A program made the position numbers and the translations under genes. The notes under the pieces were generated by a model that saw only the letters and a list, made by a program, of their open reading frames with translations, did no database searches and had not been told where the DNA came from. A stretch of 64,000 bases of DNA from DAHUZL01 sp035533215 (GTDB lineage: Bacteria > Chloroflexota > Dormibacteria > Aeolococcales > Bog-877): the NCBI GenBank assembly GCA_035533215.1, contig DATLUG010000039.1, positions 1 through 64,000 on the forward strand, in the 5' to 3' direction. Position 1 is the first letter of the stretch, and each line of letters begins with the position of its first letter. Positions 59,527-64,000 of the stretch are shown piece by piece.

Positions 59527-60473
59527 CGGGCGGGGCCGATCCCCGCCAGCTGCGGCGCCACCTCCGCCGCGATGAGCCGCAGGTGGTCGAGGTCGGTGAG
59601 GTCGAGGAGCTGGAGGTAGACGGTGTCGGCGCCGGCGGCGGCCCGGGCCGCGAGGGCGGCCGCCACCTCGTCGGGGCGCCCGGCCACCCCCTCCTCCGCC
59701 AGCTCCCCCACGGTCCGCCCCATCGCCCTGGCGCGGCCCAGGACCTCGGTCTCGGTGGCGCCGCAGCAGACGGTCAGCGCGACGGAGAGGCGCAGGCCGG
59801 CCGGGTCGCGGCCGATGGCCTCGCAGGCCGACCGCACCCGTGCGAACGCGGCCCGGCACGGCTCCAGCGGTCGGAAGGGGACGTTGAACTCGTCGGCGAA
59901 CCGGGCCGCGATCCTCGCGGTCCGCGGCCGTCCCTCGCCGCCGACGATGATCGGGGGCCGGGGCCGCTGCAGCGGCCGGACCTGGGCCGGGTTGCCCTGG
60001 AGCCGGTAGTGGCGGCCCACGAAGGTGAACGGCTCGCCCTCCGGGGTCGACCACAGGCCGGTGAGGATCGAGAGCTGCTCCTCCAGCCGCTCGAAGCGCT
60101 CCCCGACCGGCGGGAACGGGATGCCGAACGCCACGTGCTCCGCCTCGTGCCAGGCCGCGCCCAGCCCCAGCTCGACCCGGCCCGAGCTCATGTGGTCGAC
60201 CTGCGCCACGGCGACGGCGAGGGGACCGGGCAGGCGGAACGTCGCGGCCGTCACCAGGGTGCCGAGCCGGAGCCGGCTCGTCTCCCGGGCGAGCCCCGCC
60301 AGGGTGGTCCAGCTGTCGGACTGGCTCGGCCAGCCCGCCGAGGCGTCGGTCGTGAGGTAGTGGTCGGAGCGAAAGAAGCCGTCGAAGCCCAGCCCCTCCG
60401 CCTCCCGGGCGACGGCCAGGATCTGGGCGTACGTGGCTCCGCGCTGGGGCTCGACGAAGATCCGCAGCCGCAT
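59523..60473 (-). CDS. LLM-class (F420-dependent type) oxidoreductase
   Basis: 316-residue luciferase-like TIM-barrel protein. Typical segments: MRLRIFVEPQRGATYAQILA, GFDGFFRSDHYLTTD, LRLGTLVTAATFRLPGPLAV, GRVELGLGAAWHEAEHVAFG, PPIIVGGEGRPRTARIAARF. This pattern is seen in F420-dependent actinobacterial enzymes rather than FMN monooxygenases, but the cofactor is inferred. No F420 biosynthesis gene is in the window. It is first in a two-gene unit with the MBL-fold hydrolase. Confidence 0.85.
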   Translation of the reverse strand: MRLRIFVEPQRGATYAQILAVAREAEGLGFDGFFRSDHYLTTDASAGWPSQSDSWTTLAGLARETSRLRLGTLVTAATFRLPGPLAVAVAQVDHMSSGRVELGLGAAWHEAEHVAFGIPFPPVGERFERLEEQLSILTGLWSTPEGEPFTFVGRHYRLQGNPAQVRPLQRPRPPIIVGGEGRPRTARIAARFADEFNVPFRPLEPCRAAFARVRSACEAIGRDPAGLRLSVALTVCCGATETEVLGRARAMGRTVGELAEEGVAGRPDEVAAALAARAAAGADTVYLQLLDLTDLDHLRLIAAEVAPQLAGIGPAR

Positions 60474-60670
60474 GTGCCGTCCCTCCGCTCGGCGCGCCCG
60501 GGAAGGCGCCGCCGTCGCTCCGGCAAGCCTCGGCGCCGGGTGGGCGGGGTGTCAAGCCGGCCGGCCCCGCGGGAGGCCGTCCGGGCGACGGTCCATGAGG
60601 GGCGGGAGAGCGGCGCGGTGGGAGCGGCCCCCGAGCACCGGGGCGGTCCGGGTGCCGGGGACGACCTACC

Positions 60671-60676
60671 TATAAT
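60671..60676 (+). promoter_or_regulatory. Consensus -10 (TATAAT) of the uracil-DNA glycosylase gene, leaderless
   Basis: A perfect TATAAT ends six bases before the GTG start at 60683, so the expected transcription start coincides with the start codon. No ribosome-binding site is present. Confidence 0.55.
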
Positions 60677-60682
60677 CGGCCG

Positions 60683-61390
60683 GTGCTGGAGGTGGCGGCC
60701 GACTGCGGGGAGCGGCAGGGTCGGCTCGACGCCATCGCAGCCGAGGTCCGTGCCTGCACCGGCTGCGGGCTCCATCGCACCAGGACCCAGGGGGTGCCCG
60801 GCACCGGGCCGGTGACCGCCCGGGTGATGGCGGTGGGGGAGGCCCCGGGGGAGAACGAGGACCGCCAGGGACTCCCCTTCGTCGGGGCCGCGGGGTCGCT
60901 CCTCACCGACCTGCTCCAGGGCGTCGGGCTCAGCCGCGAGGACCTCTTCATCACCAACGTCCTCAAGTCGCGCCCGCCCCAGAACCGCGACCCGCTCCCG
61001 GACGAGGTCGCCGCCTGCGCCCCCTACCTGGACCGCCAGATCGCCCTCATCCGCCCACTCGTGATCCTGCTCCTGGGACGGCACGCGCTGGCCCGGCTGG
61101 TCCCCACCGCCGCCTCGATCTCGCGCTGCCACGGCCAGGCGATCCGGGCCGATGGCCGCGTCTACCTGCCCGTCTACCACCCCGCCGCCGCCCTCTACAA
61201 CGGCGGCCTGCTGGCGACCCTGCGCGAGGACTTCCTGCGGCTGCGGGCGCTGATCGACGAGCTGGAGGCGGGTCGCCTCGGCGAGCCCGGGCGCCGGGCC
61301 GAGGCCCCTGCCGGTGGCGCGGCCCAGCCGGGCGCCGGAGCGGGGGAGCCGCCGCCTCCCGCGAGCGCGCAGCAGCTTGCCCTCTTCTGA
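60683..61390 (+). CDS. Family 4-type uracil-DNA glycosylase
   Basis: 235-residue DNA repair enzyme that removes uracil. Motif 1 is GEAPGENEDRQGLPFVGAAG, motif 2 is in LPVYHPAAALYNG. Fe-S cluster ligands C25 and C28 (ACTGCGLHR) and a Cys in VAACAPYL are present. The position usually reading KCRPP is KSRPP, so one of four expected cysteines is Ser. An Ala/Pro-rich tail of about 40 residues ends in QQLALF, which matches the bacterial sliding-clamp binding consensus QLxLF. GTG start fits the leaderless promoter. The 3' end overlaps the RNase J gene. Confidence 0.88.
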   Translation: MLEVAADCGERQGRLDAIAAEVRACTGCGLHRTRTQGVPGTGPVTARVMAVGEAPGENEDRQGLPFVGAAGSLLTDLLQGVGLSREDLFITNVLKSRPPQNRDPLPDEVAACAPYLDRQIALIRPLVILLLGRHALARLVPTAASISRCHGQAIRADGRVYLPVYHPAAALYNGGLLATLREDFLRLRALIDELEAGRLGEPGRRAEAPAGGAAQPGAGAGEPPPPASAQQLALF

Positions 61391-63104
61391 CCCCGCCCTC
61401 CCGGCGGCCGGGCGGGAGGGCGCCGGCCGGGAGGCGGCCCCGCTGGGCCCGCCCGACCCCGGGGTGATCCGCTTCGTGGCGCTGGGCGGCCTCGGCGAGA
61501 TCGGCAAGAACCTGGCGGTGCTGGAGGTGGGCGACGACTGCCTCGTCATCGACTGCGGCCTGATGTTCCCCGATGCGGAGATGCTCGGGGTCGACCTGGT
61601 CATCCCCGACATCCGCTACCTGCTGGAGCGAGCCGACCGAGTGCGCGCGATCCTCGTCACCCACGGGCACGAGGACCACATCGGGGCGCTGCCGTTCGTG
61701 CTCCCCCGCCTCCCGGTGCCGGTGTTCGGCAGCGCCCTGGCGCTGGGCTTCCTGCGCCACAAGCTGCGCCGGCGCGGGTTCCAGGGCGCCGCCGACCTGC
61801 GCCCGGTCGCGGCCGGGGATCGGATCCGGCTGGGCGCGTGCACGGTGGAGTTCGTCCACGTCACCCACAGCGTCCCCGACAGCTTCGCGCTCGTCATCGA
61901 GACCCCCGCCGGCACCGTGGTGCACAGCGGCGACTTCAAGCTCGACGCCACCCCCGTGGACGGGCCGCCACCCGACCTCGATCGGCTGGCGGCGGCCGGC
62001 CGGCAGGGGGTGCGCCTCCTCTGCAGCGACAGCACCAACGCCGACCTCGACGGCATCACCCCCTCGGAGCGCACCGTCGGCCCGGCGCTGCGCTCGATCG
62101 TCGCGGGCGCCCGCGGACGGGTCCTCGTCGTCACCTTCGCCAGCAACATCGCCCGCATCCAGCAGGCGGTCGACGCCGCCCTCGGGGCCGGCCGCCGCTG
62201 CTGCGTGGTGGGGCGGAGCATGCTGGACACGGTCGCCACCGCCCAGGGGCTGGGCTGGCTGCGGGTGCCCTCCGACGCCCTGCTCTGGCCGCGCCAGCTC
62301 GATCGCATCCCGGACCGCGAGCTCTGCTTCATCTGCACCGGCGCCCAGGGCGAGCCGCTCGCCGCGCTCAGCCGGATCGCCGCCGGCACCCACCCCTTCG
62401 TCACCACCCGCGCCAGCGACACCGTGGTGGTGTCCGCCAACCCCATCCCGGGCAACGAGCTGATGGTGCACCGGACCGTCAATCGACTGGCCCGGCAGGG
62501 GGTGCGGGTGCACGCGGGCCACCGCGACGGGGTCCACGCCAGCGGCCACGCGTCCGGGGAGGAGCTCCGCTTCCTGCTGGAGCTGATCCGGCCGGAGGCG
62601 TTCGTCCCGGTCCACGGCGAGCTCCGTCATCTCCACCGGCACCGGGAGCTGGCGCTGGAGACGGGGATGGACCCCGCCGCGGTGGCGGTGGTGGAGAACG
62701 GCACCGTGGTGGAGGTCGAGGCCGACGGGGTCCGCGTCGGCGGCCGGATCCCCTTCGGCAACGCCTACGTCGACGGGGTCAGCGCCGATGACGTGGAGCA
62801 CGTGGTGCTGCGCGACCGACGCACCCTGGCGGAGGACGGGGTCGTGATCGCGTCGGTGGCCCTGGACCGCGAGCGCGGCGAGGTGGTGGCCGGTCCCGAC
62901 ATCGTCTCCCGCGGGTTCGCCCGCGGCTCGCGCCTGGCGCCCCTGCTGGCCGAGGCCCGGGTGGCGGTGCTGGCGGTGTGCGCCGAGGAGGGGGCCAGCG
63001 ACCCGCAGGAGCTGCGCTCTGCCATCCACGACCGCCTGGCCGCCCTCTTCCTGGACCGGATGCAGCGGCGGCCGATGATCCTGCCGGTGATCAGCGAGCT
63101 CTGA
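61377..63104 (+). CDS. rnj: Ribonuclease J
   Basis: 575 residues from TTG 61377, an in-frame start near the end of the preceding gene; GTG 61314 is an alternative giving 596 residues. Beta-lactamase motifs: VTHGHEDHIGALPFVLPRLP, HVTHSVPDSFALVIETPAG, HSGDFKLDATPV. The beta-CASP part carries VTFASNIARIQQAVDAA and CTGAQGEPLAALSRIA, and HASGHASGEELRFLLELIRP completes the metal site. A C-terminal dimerisation domain is present. Endo- and 5'-3' exonuclease acting in mRNA decay and rRNA maturation. Confidence 0.93.
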   Translation: MPSSDPALPAAGREGAGREAAPLGPPDPGVIRFVALGGLGEIGKNLAVLEVGDDCLVIDCGLMFPDAEMLGVDLVIPDIRYLLERADRVRAILVTHGHEDHIGALPFVLPRLPVPVFGSALALGFLRHKLRRRGFQGAADLRPVAAGDRIRLGACTVEFVHVTHSVPDSFALVIETPAGTVVHSGDFKLDATPVDGPPPDLDRLAAAGRQGVRLLCSDSTNADLDGITPSERTVGPALRSIVAGARGRVLVVTFASNIARIQQAVDAALGAGRRCCVVGRSMLDTVATAQGLGWLRVPSDALLWPRQLDRIPDRELCFICTGAQGEPLAALSRIAAGTHPFVTTRASDTVVVSANPIPGNELMVHRTVNRLARQGVRVHAGHRDGVHASGHASGEELRFLLELIRPEAFVPVHGELRHLHRHRELALETGMDPAAVAVVENGTVVEVEADGVRVGGRIPFGNAYVDGVSADDVEHVVLRDRRTLAEDGVVIASVALDRERGEVVAGPDIVSRGFARGSRLAPLLAEARVAVLAVCAEEGASDPQELRSAIHDRLAALFLDRMQRRPMILPVISEL

Positions 63105-63109
63105 GCGGG

Positions 63110-64000
63110 ATGGTCCTCCGGCCGCGCGGGGCCGGCCTGGCCGCGCTGGCGCTCGCCGCGACCGCGGTCGGGGTGGCCACGGTGCGGGTCAGGGATCCTT
63201 GGCCGCCGCCCCGTGCCACGGCGGACCCGGTGGCGATCGCTCCGTTCCCGGGAACGCTGCCGAGGCTTCCCTGGCCCAGGGCCGGTGAGGCCGCGGTCGC
63301 CGTCGACGGCATCGGGATGCTGGGCGCCACCCGCTCCCAGCGTCCGGTGCCGATCGCCAGCGTCACCAAGGTGATGACCGCGCTGATCGTGCTCGACCAC
63401 CATCCGCTGCGGCCGGGCGAGGGGGGGCCGATCCTGGTCATGACCGCGGCCGACGAGGCCGTCTACCGCAGGGACCGGTCGGAGGGGGACTCGACCCTGC
63501 CGGTGCGGGCCGGCGAGCGGCTCTCCGAGCTGCAGCTGCTGGAGGGGCTGCTGGTCCCCTCCGGCGACAACGCCGCCTGGACCCTGGCGCGCTGGGACGC
63601 CGGCACCGTCCCCGCCTTCAACGCCGAGATGAACGCCGAGGCGCGGACGCTCGGCCTCCGCCACACCCACTACGCCGACGTCAGCGGGCTCGACCCCGCG
63701 TCGGCGAGCAGCGCCGCCGACCAGACCCACCTGGCGGAGGTGGCCCTGCGCAACCCGGTGTTCGCCGCCATCGTGCGGCGGGCGCAGGTGGTGCTGCCGC
63801 TCGCCGGCCGCCTGCGCAACCCCGACCCGCTGGCCGGGGCGCCGTTCGTCGAAGGGGTGAAGACCGGGTGGACACCGGTGGCGGGCGGGTGCCTGGTCCT
63901 CGCGCGCTGGGGCCGGGTGGCGGGTGAGCCCCTGACGGTGGTGGCGACCGCTCTGGGCCAGCGGGGCCGCGCCCAGCTGCCCGCGGCGGCGCGGGTGAGC
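63110..64000 (+). CDS. D-alanyl-D-alanine carboxypeptidase, S11 family (partial at window end)
   Basis: 297 codons visible from ATG 63110, five bases after the RNase J stop; no stop before the end. An N-terminal signal or anchor (AGLAALALAATAVGVATV) is followed by the penicillin-binding domain: SxxK as SVTK with PIASVTKVMTALIVLDHHP, SxN as PSGDN, and KTG in GVKTGWTPVAGG. These are the three catalytic motifs in the right order. It trims the terminal D-Ala of cell-wall peptides outside the membrane. Confidence 0.9.
   Translation, partial: MVLRPRGAGLAALALAATAVGVATVRVRDPWPPPRATADPVAIAPFPGTLPRLPWPRAGEAAVAVDGIGMLGATRSQRPVPIASVTKVMTALIVLDHHPLRPGEGGPILVMTAADEAVYRRDRSEGDSTLPVRAGERLSELQLLEGLLVPSGDNAAWTLARWDAGTVPAFNAEMNAEARTLGLRHTHYADVSGLDPASASSAADQTHLAEVALRNPVFAAIVRRAQVVLPLAGRLRNPDPLAGAPFVEGVKTGWTPVAGGCLVLARWGRVAGEPLTVVATALGQRGRAQLPAAARVS

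Overview
The window is chromosomal DNA of very high G+C (third codon positions almost always G or C, many GTG/TTG starts, ATGA/GTGA start-stop overlaps). It comes from an aerobic bacterium. A complete 14-gene complex I, an actinobacterial-type succinate dehydrogenase with one large membrane subunit, a DUF3090 protein, an F420-type luciferase-like oxidoreductase, a GH15 enzyme, RNase J and near-leaderless promoters point to Actinomycetota or a neighbouring terrabacterial lineage such as Dormibacterota/Chloroflexota. This placement is inference; no 16S gene or formal phylogenetic marker was analysed.

Region 1-9.5 kb is accessory. It has lower G+C and holds pieces of four insertion sequences: a truncated IS3, an IS630 broken by two single-base losses, an intact IS1380 and an intact ISL3. 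Between them lie a GntR/YtrA-type regulator with its palindromic operator and two-gene ABC transporter, a truncated methyltransferase, a small membrane protein and the stump of an ImmA/IrrE-like gene. A tyrosine recombinase sits next to tRNA-Gly(TCC), so the region looks like a decayed integrative element in that tRNA.

Region 9.6-26.5 kb is the respiratory complex I locus. It is split into nuoABCD and nuoEFGHIJKLMN by an opposing flippase-like gene whose end overlaps nuoD antisense. A GT2 glycosyltransferase is translationally coupled to nuoN.

Region 27.2-32.5 kb encodes a MacAB-like export system: a very long adaptor protein with 96-bp coding repeats, an ATPase, an FtsX/MacB-type permease and a DUF5666-like membrane protein. 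Region 32.9-38.0 kb is an envelope cluster: a sugar-nucleotide epimerase, a flippase-like/GT-C fusion and a NodB-type lipoprotein. Pyrophosphatase follows, then mdh-sdhCAB (38.7-43.1 kb), linking malate oxidation and succinate oxidation to the respiratory chain.

Region 43.1-53 kb holds a histidine phosphatase, tRNA-Arg, a large secreted repeat protein, plsC, an FKBP lipoprotein, DUF3090, GH15, two tRNA-Ser genes, tadA, tRNA-His and a VOC protein. About 0.9 kb without a convincing gene follows. Region 53.3-64 kb is housekeeping: a DEAD-box helicase, rpsO-pnp with a structured leader, asd, a 46-bp palindrome, an MBL-fold hydrolase with an LLM oxidoreductase, an Fe-S uracil-DNA glycosylase overlapping RNase J, and a D,D-carboxypeptidase that runs off the end.

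I found no CRISPR array, rRNA, prophage structural genes or recognisable defence system. The most unusual items are the periodic adaptor protein, the flippase/GT-C fusion and the decayed element at tRNA-Gly.
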